Assembly (NCBI RefSeq): GCF_036370855.1
Contig: NC_088105.1
Location: forward strand, 11,227,619 to 11,291,618
DNA length: 64,000 nucleotides
Source of the DNA: Dromaius novaehollandiae
Taxonomy: Eukaryota > Chordata > Aves > Casuariiformes > Dromaiidae
Reading direction: 5' to 3'
The notes under the pieces were generated by a model. The model searched no databases. It was not told the origin of the DNA and saw only the letters and a list, made by a program, of their open reading frames with translations. The first letter of the stretch is position 1. Every line of letters starts with the position of its first letter. This document shows positions 54,376-64,000 of the stretch, one piece after another. A program made the position numbers and the translations under genes.

Positions 54376-57300
54376 CTATGACAGAGAAGGGTCCTGAATA
54401 TCTCCAAGGTGACTGAAAGTGGGATGCTTGCGTAAGTAGTTGTAGACATCAATGGTCAGTGCTGGAAAAAGCGTCAAGAAATAGTCAGCATGATCTCCTA
54501 TTATTTCACTGATCCTGAAATGGAACAGAAACAAAATGGGATTTTAAAGCTTGCCCAAGGAGCCGAAGTGTCCAGGATGCCCTAGCTCCTCTCTTACAGA
54601 GAAAAAGTTATTCCAGAGGCTTTCTGAAACACAAGAAGGTTTCCTAGAAATTCAGTAGCCTTGAGCTGCTACTTTTCTATGCCTTGCCCAAGTTCTGCAC
54701 TCCATTTTTCTCTATTCCAGCACCTCCATCTGCCTAATTCTACCTGCATCTTCACTGAAGAGTGGTGGTGGTCACCAACCTCAGTTAAACAGTCACCCCA
54801 AACTGACACTACTGTGCCAGCTGCAGACAGCTAACCTTGGATGTAAGCACCCGTGACTATAAAGGGTTGTGAGCAGAGGAGAGTCTGGCAGCTCTCCGGG
54901 AATCTAGTCCTGCCCAAAAGGGTGAGAATAAGAATTCTGATCTCTTAACAGGACTGGTGCTTCCTGATCCGTATCTCAAAGCACCTCAGTAAACAGAAGC
55001 ACTTTGGAAATAAAAAAGCTTCTTTGTATAACTTGCTGTTAAGATCAGAAATGGCACAAATATTTTAAAGTGATCTAGAAACTTTCCTGGAATTATGGCA
55101 GAAAACACCAGCCTGCAACAAGAACAGCAGCCCAGGAAGGACACATTCACGGCCTTGCTGTAGAGCCAAGGCCTGGCATTAGGTATCACAAACAGCTCTC
55201 CACACCATAGGGAGGTTGCTGTGGAAAGGCAAGAGTGCAGAAATGAAGCCATCACCAACTCTGGAGCTGAATGCTCTGCTTAAAGGCTCTGTATCTATGG
55301 GTGATGATCTGGGAACCAGATTTTGCTTCAAGAAGTCTAGTCATGTGAGGTTTGTTTTTTTGTTCATCCTTCTAGAAAAGAAGCACCTTCTGAAGAAGGT
55401 TTTGCCCTCAAACTTGCTGACACTTGCAGATACATATGCCCCCCCAGAATGCAGCTATGGCAGGGACAGCAATGTGAACACATTTACCTTTTATGTGGGT
55501 GTTCATCCAGGTTTCTGATGAACCTCAATAGGTTTTTGACTCCATTCCTATATTTGTATGTTCTGCCCTCAGGTTTTTCCATGATTTCCAGAACCTCCTT
55601 GTCAATCTGAAACAAAAACTGCAGATTATTCTCTGCCTTTCACACACCATGAAAATAGCTCATCTTCCTCCAACACCACAGCTGCTCTCTCTACAGAGAG
55701 ATCATCTTGCATGGATAGAGCTTGTGACACTCAAACATTTACCAAGATGAACAGAAGAGTGCTTTGCGGGATACTTGCCATACAGACCCCCAGTTCCAAG
55801 AAGTGCTTTTCTCTCTTGGTTTGCCAAGGTTTGACATTCATATCAGGACTGTCCTCATAGCACAGTAGATTTTAATGCATGTCTGGACAGCAGGAAGGAT
55901 ACAGGAGTCTTGGTTCAACTGTGTGACTGTTTAGAAAGGGCCATGGGGAATGTGATACTGCACTGAGACTGAGACCTCAATACACAGCATATTATTCCAG
56001 GATGCTACCTGCACAAGCAGGCCTGACCTCACTGCTTTTTGACCAATCTAATGCAACACTTCTGCCAGAAATTTGTTGCCAACAACAAGGGCCAGAAGTC
56101 CTTGCTTTAAGGGCCACCAATAAACACTCTAAGGTTTCCATGTCATTCTACTACCACCGTCCCCTACTCACAAGGTGGATGCAGTTATGCTTGCGTAAAA
56201 GTGCACATGTACAGGCACTGTCACTTATTTTGACCCAGGAAGTCAAATAGCTAATACAGAAACAACACCTTTATTTTCTGTGGCTGCATCTGCTTCAGAG
56301 TCTATACCATGTAGACTGTATCAGCTGAGAGTACCGCTAAGATCACTGAGGACACCTGGCACTTGCCCTTCCTTTGCAGGCAGCACAGGGCTGTGGTCAC
56401 AGGCACTGCCTATGTGCCCTAACTTACCCCAACACCTGCCTTGGCAAGGCACTGCTGTGCTCCAGGTTGCTGCTCAGGGCTGTTCCCAGGCCAGTTGTGA
56501 GGGTGCCAAGACCATCTCTGCCACATTCAAACCACTTCAGTTCCCCTCCCCTCCCACAGCCTTCAGCTCCACCAAGCACCACCAACGAGGACTCTTGCTG
56601 CCTTGGCCGTGTGGGGGGGCTGCTGCACTTCAAGAGTGTGTCGAACAGGCGTTTTACGAAATTGCTCCACCTCAGTCAATGGAAGCCCCCTTGACACCAC
56701 TCCGAAGACACTGATGCAATTTTGATTACCTGGCTTAGACATAATTGTTCCCCCTAATTATCTAGACAGACATAGGGCTCCTCTATCTCGTTACGGTTGT
56801 AGAAAGGGCCTGTGGAACACTTAGAAGAAGTTTGTAGCTGTACACCTAACTCAACCCTCATACAGATCCCAAGAGAAAAGGATTACCTTCCGAGTCCACT
56901 GCAGGTAAGCAGCATGTTCAGGAGCATTAAAGTTTTTAAAAATACTTTCCTGGTTGGTGTAATCTTTGATTTTGTTCCATACCTTCTTCAGGAAATCGAA
57001 CCTGCTGTAGAATCAAAAGCTTCATTAGCTGCAACAGAACATCATTTCCAGCAGTTACAGGCAAATTTTCAGTTCCAAACTTTTCCTTTGCACTCCCAGG
57101 ACTTACATCTGTTTGCTCCAGAAAAAGGGATGTTTGCTCAAACCTTCCAAGCCTCGCTCATCATGACACCCTAAGCTTTTCACAAGGTCCAGAGCCTCCT
57201 CATAATCCGGGCAATTTGCAGCCACGTCCTCGGTACTGATTTTCTCAAAGGGTTTCTTACCCCGTGTTACAACGTATAGCACGAGCCTGCTAAGGGCCTA

Positions 57301-59612
57301 CAAGAAACAGATCACTACTTCAGTGTTATATATGAAACTTCTTGCCAAGTGGAAGGAATTAATATTCCAAAATAAAAAGTCTGCCTATGTGAACACATGT
57401 GCGTGACTATAGTCATGCACAAGTATAAAAATATACATGAACACAGACATCTGCGAAGCTGTGTACACAAAGACAGGCATGGCAGGCCCCATAATTGTAC
57501 TCACAAGGCTGTTGGATATCCCAACAGCAGCCAGTCTTACATCCTCATCACTGTTATTCTTCTGCAGAGTCTGTTGCTTTAAGGGCTTTCCCCAAAAGCA
57601 AGGTATTTTTTAGTTGAGGATGAAGACAGTTTTCCATTGGAATTTGCAAGGGAAGAAAAAGTCAGAAATAGCCTGAAACTTCAAACATGCATTGATTTGG
57701 AGGGACGTTACCTCTAGGTCTGAGTTTACAAGTTCCTTTTTGCCTTCAATCAACTCTCTTCGATTATCAAAATCCGCCAAGTAAATTTTGCCATTTAAAT
57801 CTGAGGAAATAAGAAACTGTTAACAAATAATGTAGAACCCTGATACAGTCTGTTACTGATTTCTGGATTGCTCCTTCCATCAAAAATAAATCTCTGGAGA
57901 GATCTACTATAGGTTGGTTTACCTGGAAAGCCCTGGAAAGGAAGGCAGACCTAATTGGACAGGTAAAGCTGTTCTATTCACTGCTCCATGGCTCTCTGGG
58001 AACATATCTACACTTACTCAAAGAGAGTGAATGCTCATTCTACATAAAGACATCTGCACTGCTGCTTTCATATCTGTTTTACAGACAGCAATGAAATGTC
58101 CTCTTCTCTAACCTGTAAGCAACAGGAAAACAAGATGAGAACATTGAGGAAAAAAAGATAACCTATCAAAAATTTGCTGGGACACAGATCCCGGTGAGCA
58201 AATCCTAGTGAGTGCAGTTCTCCCACTGCCTGGAAGATCATCTTCACAATGCCTTTGTAATCCATTTCATCTTCTGATTCTTGCAAGTACTCTTTCAGGT
58301 TTTTCTCCCAGAGAGAAAAGCACAAATATAGGCATCCTTTTGCCTTCTCATACTGAAAGAGTTTCACTAGATGCTTGCAGTTACCACATTGTTCAAGGAA
58401 TCTTTTCTCTTTGTTTTCCTCTATATCACTGTGACGGCCTATTCTTACTGCCACCTCTGTGTCACCATAGAGCCCTAGGTAGATGCTACCTTGGGAAGTG
58501 TTCTGAATCTTATAGTAAATGTACTGAAATATCTTTAGTTTGCCAATCATGGGGCGATATATTTCATAAAGCTTTTTCAGGCGGTCCCTCCAGCGTTTGC
58601 TGGTTGGCTCCCAGTCCGTAGGGGATTTTGGAACAAACTTGGCCTCATGCTTCAGAAGAAGCTTTCTCAGGTCAGAAGCACGATTCCTATCTGCAACCTC
58701 AATAAGGTTCCCAACATCAGTCTTTGCTCCTTTTTCACACAGCAACTTTGCTATGCTGTAGTTATTTCTCATTACAGCTACCATCAATGCTGTGTTGCCC
58801 TCATCATCCGCATCATCAATATCTATTTCACCCTTCTCCAGTAAAGCCTTCACCAAATCTAAGCTCTTCTTTTCAACAGCCAGGATGAGGGCAGTTTTCC
58901 CATTTTCATCTCTGCTGTTCACATCAACACCGTGGTCAAGCAAGAAATATCCTATAGAGACAGCAGACTCCACTGTTTTATTGCGACCATTCTTGAGGGC
59001 ATGAATCAAGGCATTTCTGTCTTGGTTGTCACGGATGTTCAGATCAGCATTCATATCTTCAACCAGAGCTTTTACAACCGAGATGTAACCCTCCCTACAA
59101 GCATCCATCAGTGCTGTTGCACCTCCTTTATTTAGTTTCCTTTTTTCCTCACAGACAACTCTCCCCAGATTCACATCCGCTCCTTTGCTGTGCAGGAATC
59201 TCAAGGCCTCCTCTTTCCCATACCAAGCAGCCTCCATGAAAGCTGTGAAGCCATTGTCATCATACTCATTAATGTCCGACCCAAGATCAAGAAAGAGCTC
59301 CAACAGTCTCACATTTCCCTCTATCCCTGCCTCAATAAAGGCAGTGCCACCATTGTCCTTCCTGGCATGCAGATCAGCACCCATCTCCAGCAGAAACTGA
59401 ACCAGTTCCTCACTCACATGCACAGCGCTCTGCAATGGCGTCCAGCCTGAGTCTGCTTTGGAATTCACGTCCGCCCCTTGCTTCAACAGCTCCTTCACGT
59501 TTTCCATCTCTCCATTTCTCACAGCAGCATTTAGCTTGGCAGCAAGGTCTTCTGCTGTCACAGTGCTTGAAGAGGGTGATGCTTCCAGCTGGCTCTGGGT
59601 TGTGTGCTCCAT
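54376..59612 (-). CDS. RNASEL: 2-5A-dependent ribonuclease L, six coding exons, complete frame
   Basis: Interferon-pathway endoribonuclease activated by 2',5'-oligoadenylates. Coding exons in transcript order: 59,612-58,163; 57,800-57,712; 57,297-57,107; 57,001-56,887; 55,606-55,488; 54,514-54,376. All are GT-AG and in phase: 2103 nt, 700 residues (human 741). Nine or so ankyrin repeats fill residues 24-325. Residues matching the human 2-5A contacts are kept: W57, K85, F122, E127, Y131, R151. A pseudokinase domain follows at about 350-585 (HRD at 'FAHRDLCPSKF', DFD in 'LADFDNRRE'), then the RNase/KEN domain at about 590-700 with W612, R646 and H651. Oddities: R390 replaces the VAVK lysine, N273 replaces the lysine of the second GKT, N640 stands where human has D661, and the C-terminus is short. 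The start has a strong Kozak context. The neighbour RGSL1 is convergent. Confidence 0.95.
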
Positions 59613-59771
59613 GATTGTTAGAGGGAGGGCTTTGTACCTTCGATTGCCTCACTGGAGCCCAGGGATCTCGCTGAAGGATGGGAGAGGCAGAGTGCTCAGT
59701 GCCTTCATCACGTGGGGATGTTCTGTGTCTGGCTGATGAAATGCACTAGGTGAAGGCTTCCTGGTCTTCAC
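59613..59771 (-). other. RNASEL: RNASEL 5'UTR portion of first coding exon (acceptor predicted)
   Basis: Upstream of the ATG on the minus strand the first good acceptor is TTCTCTTTATTAATTAG|GTGAAG, with AG at 59,773-59,772. This predicts a 159-nt untranslated part. Stops occur in frame upstream of the ATG, which supports the chosen start. Confidence 0.5.
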
Positions 59772-60856
59772 CTAATTAATAAAGAGAAGATCCTGTTTAT
59801 TGAACCATGAAATCTCTTCAGTTTCTGTTGATGTTAGGAAGATCTGTCTGAGGCAAAACCAAGAATAGTAATGCCAGTGTCAGGGGAGAAGCATAACTTT
59901 ATCGCTTACCCAAACATACACATTTATCACCTTTTCTGATCTACTCCCAACACTACAGACAGACCGTCCCTGTGAACTATGTGGGCCTGAGCATCTGGGT
60001 GATTCCTTAAGGAAAGTACACAACACTGCTGGCCATGCTTACAAAAGGACAGGAGAAAACCCAGGAAGTTCTTGCTATAAAAATTATACCAAGTCTACTA
60101 TGGGTCACATAAGCAGGCCAGTAGGATTTTCAGTTCCTTGGTGGAAAATTCAGTAGACAGAGGTCAGTGTTCCCCTTCATTTTTGGATGGCAGCCACAAA
60201 CATGGGCCTGTAAAAACCCTGCTCCAATATCTGGAATAGCCAGTGAGCCCACTTTGATCCTCCCCCACCTCCAAATGCAATTAGGAGACCTTACCTGACC
60301 AGAAGCCTTTCTGGATCTCTTCATGGCATTAAGAGGTTAATCATGGAGGACCTCAATTATCTGGAAAAGTTAGAGCTCTGATACTCTTTTTCCTGACTGT
60401 GAAGGGTGACTAAAGTACTTTGCCAGTGACCAGCATTTTCTGGAGTCACTGTCTGACAAGCTGGATAGGAAATAAATTATCTAAACAAATCAGATGATGG
60501 GCAGAGAGGTCTTAAGTTATAAAGCCAAATGCACATGACTTTACCCTCTGGAAAGTCAAGGAAGTCCCATTTTAGGTTTTGGGGCATTTTCCCCCTTCCT
60601 TAAAGTGGGACATAAATATCATATTTCATTGACTTAGATACATTTGCATTTCTTAGTAAGTAGAAGTAATCTTCTATTCCTTTTGCCACATATAGAAAAA
60701 ATAAAATGTTACTTTCAGAGAATCCAAAACACTCCAGTCTCATTGAAGCCAAGAGCAGGGTACAAAGGAAAAACTGAGCAGAGTTCACAGCATGAACTCT
60801 GTGCCGTGCAGGCCACCCAGAGCCCCCTGCCCTAGGTGGGTCACATCCTCACTCAC

Positions 60857-61125
60857 CTGCACAGAGGTCAGCAGCGGCCCCAGCAACAAGACCGCGAGAG
60901 CTGCGACAGTGGTACAAAGCTGCAAAAGCCCCCGGGTTGGAGGCTCTGCTGCCTGTCACCGTGCAAGTGTCGCCAGCTCGGCCACAGCAAGGAATCTGCA
61001 AGCACCAGCGTGTGGAGGAGGGGGGACCTGAGTCATCCAAGGTGGAGGGGTGTGTCTGTCCTCCCCCCTTCCTCCTCCTCCTGCAGGCAGCAGGGTTGAA
61101 GGCTGCAAGTCCCCTGATCTAGGAA
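60857..61125 (-). other. RNASEL: Predicted RNASEL non-coding first exon
   Basis: A near-perfect donor (GTGCAG|GTGAGTGAGG) on the minus strand sets the 3' boundary at 60,857. The region is locally GC-rich and sits just downstream of a TATA-like element, as expected for a first exon. The 5' end is estimated from that element. It would splice to the acceptor at 59,772 across about 1.1 kb. No direct transcript evidence is available here. Confidence 0.45.
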
Positions 61126-61200
61126 GAGTTTTGCATCCGGTCCTGCTGGCTTTTATCCGGAAGCGATTTTGCACTTCCGCAGCTCCTAGATGAAGTGCTT
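61126..61200 (-). promoter_or_regulatory. RNASEL: Predicted RNASEL promoter
   Basis: On the minus strand GATAAAAG (61,157-61,150) is TATA-like. CGGAAG on the plus strand at 61,158-61,163 and TTCCGC at 61,174-61,179 are ETS-type cores immediately upstream. I looked for a canonical ISRE (GAAANNGAAA) in the 300 bp upstream and did not find one; a partial AGAAACAGAA word lies near 61,372. Confidence 0.35.
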
Positions 61201-64000
61201 AGTCGCATAACCCAGCCCACTAACCAGCCCCCACGGCCGCAGGCACACAGCGGTGCAGGGGACCTGCCCGGGGAGGCAGGGAAGTCATCCTCTACCCATC
61301 CAGAAATGAATCAACTGCTTAACATGCCTTAAAAGTCAGGGAGCAGCTTCTGCAAGCAGTTCTCCTTCCCTTCTGTTTCTCAGCAAGTATGGCTGGAGAA
61401 GAGACCAGCTCCCAGCTGTCCTTCCCTGCAGAAGGGCAGGATCTGGGGCATTTTATCCACCTGGTGGGATTTGGGGGGGGGGTACATTTGACAGTTTTTT
61501 ACCCAGCACACAGGGGGAAGTCATGAGCCAAGTGCTCTCCCCATGTGTTTCCCTACACTCACATGCTGTTTGTCATGGCCAGTCTTCAGCCTGGGAAGCA
61601 GACAGAAACACAGTAGTGGTACATCATAGACGCCAAGCCAACAACCAAGACTTGATAAATTAGGAGGGGCATGTAGAAGAACAAATGTAATGTGTCTTTC
61701 TTGACAGTTTTTGCCCCAGGATGGACTTACATATTTTACTCCTCTCCTACAAACAGCAGGATAGCCTGCCAAAGATCGAGTGCAGCAACCCTTCTTTACT
61801 TCATCATTTAAGGAAACACTGAGTTTGTTAGGTGACTGCAGTCCAGGCTCTGTCATGGTCCTTTTGTTTCCATGCTGATGGCTCTTGGCCAACGGAAGCG
61901 TACAACATGGCCTTTCTTTTGGCTGAAACAGAGGTCGAGAATTTTGAATCTAGCTGTAGAACCAGGACGCCGTCCTCTCTAACCAGAGCAGAAACCTGGG
62001 CAGCTCCTCTTGCCTGGTGACTTCGATGGCATTGTGTTCCCACTATGACACTGGGTTCTGTTGCTGGAGGTTATCTGTTTGGATGTCCTTCATATTGCAG
62101 CAACGCTAAGCCCCTGAAGCCTTTTCTGAAGAATCAGAAGTGTCACATTTGGCTCACAGAGGACAGCGTTAAAGCCGTTCATCCGAAGTCCTTAGAAAGA
62201 CCCTTGCAACCTGTCATTAAAAAAGTCGAAGTTACAATACAGAATGATACCATGCCACCCAGCCATTTAAGTAGAAAAGACCTCTTCAACTTTCTGATTT
62301 AATGAAGATAGTTAATTATCTTACAGTGAAAAGGTGAAAGGGAGCCAGTTCTGACAGAGACACACCATCAGAGTTTGTTACCCACAAAATAGAAGATCTA
62401 TAAATACAAGCACTACAGGAGAGAAAGATGAAGAAATTTGAGATGTATTTCAGATGCTCAAACAAACAGTTTTCTGGCGACTGCAATGCAAAATACATTG
62501 CATATTTTACAGAGTGACAATAGTCGTAATAGTAGTAGGACAATGGAAAAAACAAACCCAAGGCGGGGAAGCCTGTTACCATTTGGTCCCTCACTTACAA
62601 GGGCTGACAGTGATTAGCCAAGGGATGGGAAAAGCAGTGGTTGCCAAATTTAGAGGAATTGAGGGTCACACCTGTGACTACACTGGGGAAGTATAATCCA
62701 CCACAACAGAGAGGGTTTCTTCACCATTTGCTAAAGCTGGGCCAGATGTTAGAAACCACGTTTGCAATCAGCAGGGCTGTGACAGAAGTATTCTGCTCTT
62801 TCCACCAGCAAAGAAGGACTCACTGTAACACTTTCTCTCTCTCATCCCTCATCTGCACATAGGACCAAATTGTTTTCCACAGAGTCACACACAATAGTCT
62901 AAGCTCAAACTCTCATTCTCTGTGCTGGGTAGTTTTTGAAGAATAGAAAAGCTTAAAATGTTTTCTAAAGCATGAGAGTCACAGGGGTCCCCACTACTAC
63001 CATCACTGTAGCCTCCAGGCTGTTGCAGTCCCTGCTGTATTTGCACTTCTACAGGGAGTCCTTATTTACCGCCATGCACCCAGGGTCTCAGAGCTGAGCT
63101 GCAGAGACATAATGAGCAGGAAAACCAAATGTGCAGTGCTGCAAATCCTCCTTTTCCTCTGCACTGATGGACCTGCGCCCATTTTGCAGCCTTTCCCTTG
63201 AGATAACATAGCCTAATAGCCAAGTACTGGCCACCAGCCACAAATGTACATGAGGCTTCTGAGCTAAAAATATAACAAAAACTGCCTGCCAAAGTCCAAA
63301 TAAGTTTTAAAGAGCCCCTGAATAGTAAGATCATTTTTTCCTTTGTGCTCCTAACACTTGCTTCCTTATTACATTACCAAGCAGGAACTCCCAAAGCTTA
63401 TACATTTGGCCCCAGATCTGACTTTTAGCACTGGAACAAATCCCTGGAAAAGGACCAACACAAGGACACACACTGAGCACTCACAGGTGCAGCTGCAAAT
63501 GCAGGAGCCACCAAGCAAGGTCCACTTCACAGTGGAGTTTCTTTACACTTTTATCTGTATTTACCAGCCTTTTGGGCTGCTATTCAAATCTCATCAGCAC
63601 AAAAAAAGATCTGTCAGCAAAAGCAGGCCACAGAAGAGGAGCTAAAGGCAACAGGACCTCACCAAGCAGGGGCACAGAACAAGTCTGTTGAAGGCACCCA
63701 AGCCTAGCCAAGATAGGTCAAACATGGACCAAGGCCAATGAGCTGAGCTTAAATACAGCTCTGAGCAAAGGAGGCGGTCCTGGACAAAGTTTCCCCCAGC
63801 TGTTTCTCATCCTGCTCTTTTCCCGGCAGGCTGGTGCCTGGCTACAGCTGCACCATATCAGCACTGGCCTTGGACATCAGCACTGACGGGGGGACTGGGG
63901 AGTCTGTGGTGCACCCAGGGCCCTGACAGCATCTAAAAGCATGAATGTTGTTATTGATTTTTTACCAGTTATGGAAGTGCGGTGGTGGTTAGAGTCCCCG
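61200..64000. other. Non-coding sequence upstream of RNASEL
   Basis: No gene recognised. In human the next gene is RGS16 on the same strand as RNASEL, so its 3' end may lie beyond 64,000; no RGS-domain exon is present here. A G10 run sits at 61,473-61,482. An 85-codon plus-strand open frame at 62,045-62,302 has no motif I recognise and is not called a gene. Confidence 0.6.
61473..61482. repeat. Homopolymer G10 tract
   Basis: Ten consecutive G (TTT-G10-TACA) upstream of the predicted RNASEL promoter. It is noted because its length is likely variable. Confidence 0.85.

Noticed and set aside
58068-58162. Extension of the first RNASEL coding exon past VAV...KFLI into an in-frame stop
   Set aside because: This is intron read-through. 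The donor at 58,162 and acceptor at 57,801 restore the conserved LNGKIYLADFD sequence.
61300-61400. Interferon-stimulated response element for RNASEL
   Set aside because: Only a partial AGAAACAGAA word is present; the GAAANNGAAA spacing is not met.

Overview
This is a vertebrate nuclear window, most likely from a bird. Three intron-bearing genes account for all the coding sequence I can support: GLUL (glutamine synthetase, minus strand), RGSL1 (regulator of G-protein signalling-like 1, plus strand) and RNASEL (2-5A-dependent RNase L, minus strand). The order and orientations GLUL(-) RGSL1(+) RNASEL(-) match human 1q25. Bird origin is inferred from glutamine synthetase residues that agree with chicken as I remember it, compact introns, a CpG-rich promoter and the absence of any interspersed repeat I can recognise in 64 kb. 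I cannot name the species or exclude another sauropsid.

Layout. Positions 1 to about 13,000 are non-coding flank. GLUL occupies about 13.0-20.2 kb: 3'UTR, six coding exons (14,334-18,743), a non-coding first exon at about 20,136-20,211, and a CpG island with TATA-like and CCAAT elements. The 20.2-29.6 kb interval separates the GLUL and RGSL1 starts, which point away from each other. It holds a minisatellite, a perfect palindrome and a candidate GLUL enhancer about 2.5 kb upstream. RGSL1 runs 29,666-48,696 in 23 coding exons whose phases all join, giving 1166 codons. RGSL1 and RNASEL converge, with stop codons 5.7 kb apart. RNASEL has six coding exons (59,612 down to 54,376), 700 codons, plus probable 5'UTR exons reaching about 61.1 kb. 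The last 2.8 kb is non-coding.

The genes are not a functional unit; they are neighbours by conserved synteny. GLUL makes glutamine from glutamate and ammonia. RNASEL is the effector nuclease of the interferon/2-5A pathway. RGSL1 is a large protein of several RGS-like modules with poorly known function.

The most interesting signals are lineage-specific changes. RNase L has arginine instead of the pseudokinase VAVK lysine, asparagine at the position of a human catalytic-domain aspartate, a lost second ankyrin GKT lysine and a shorter C-terminus, while the main 2-5A contact residues are kept. RGSL1 has an in-frame, symmetric 40-codon exon that I do not find in the human protein as I remember it. 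I saw no wholly new system.
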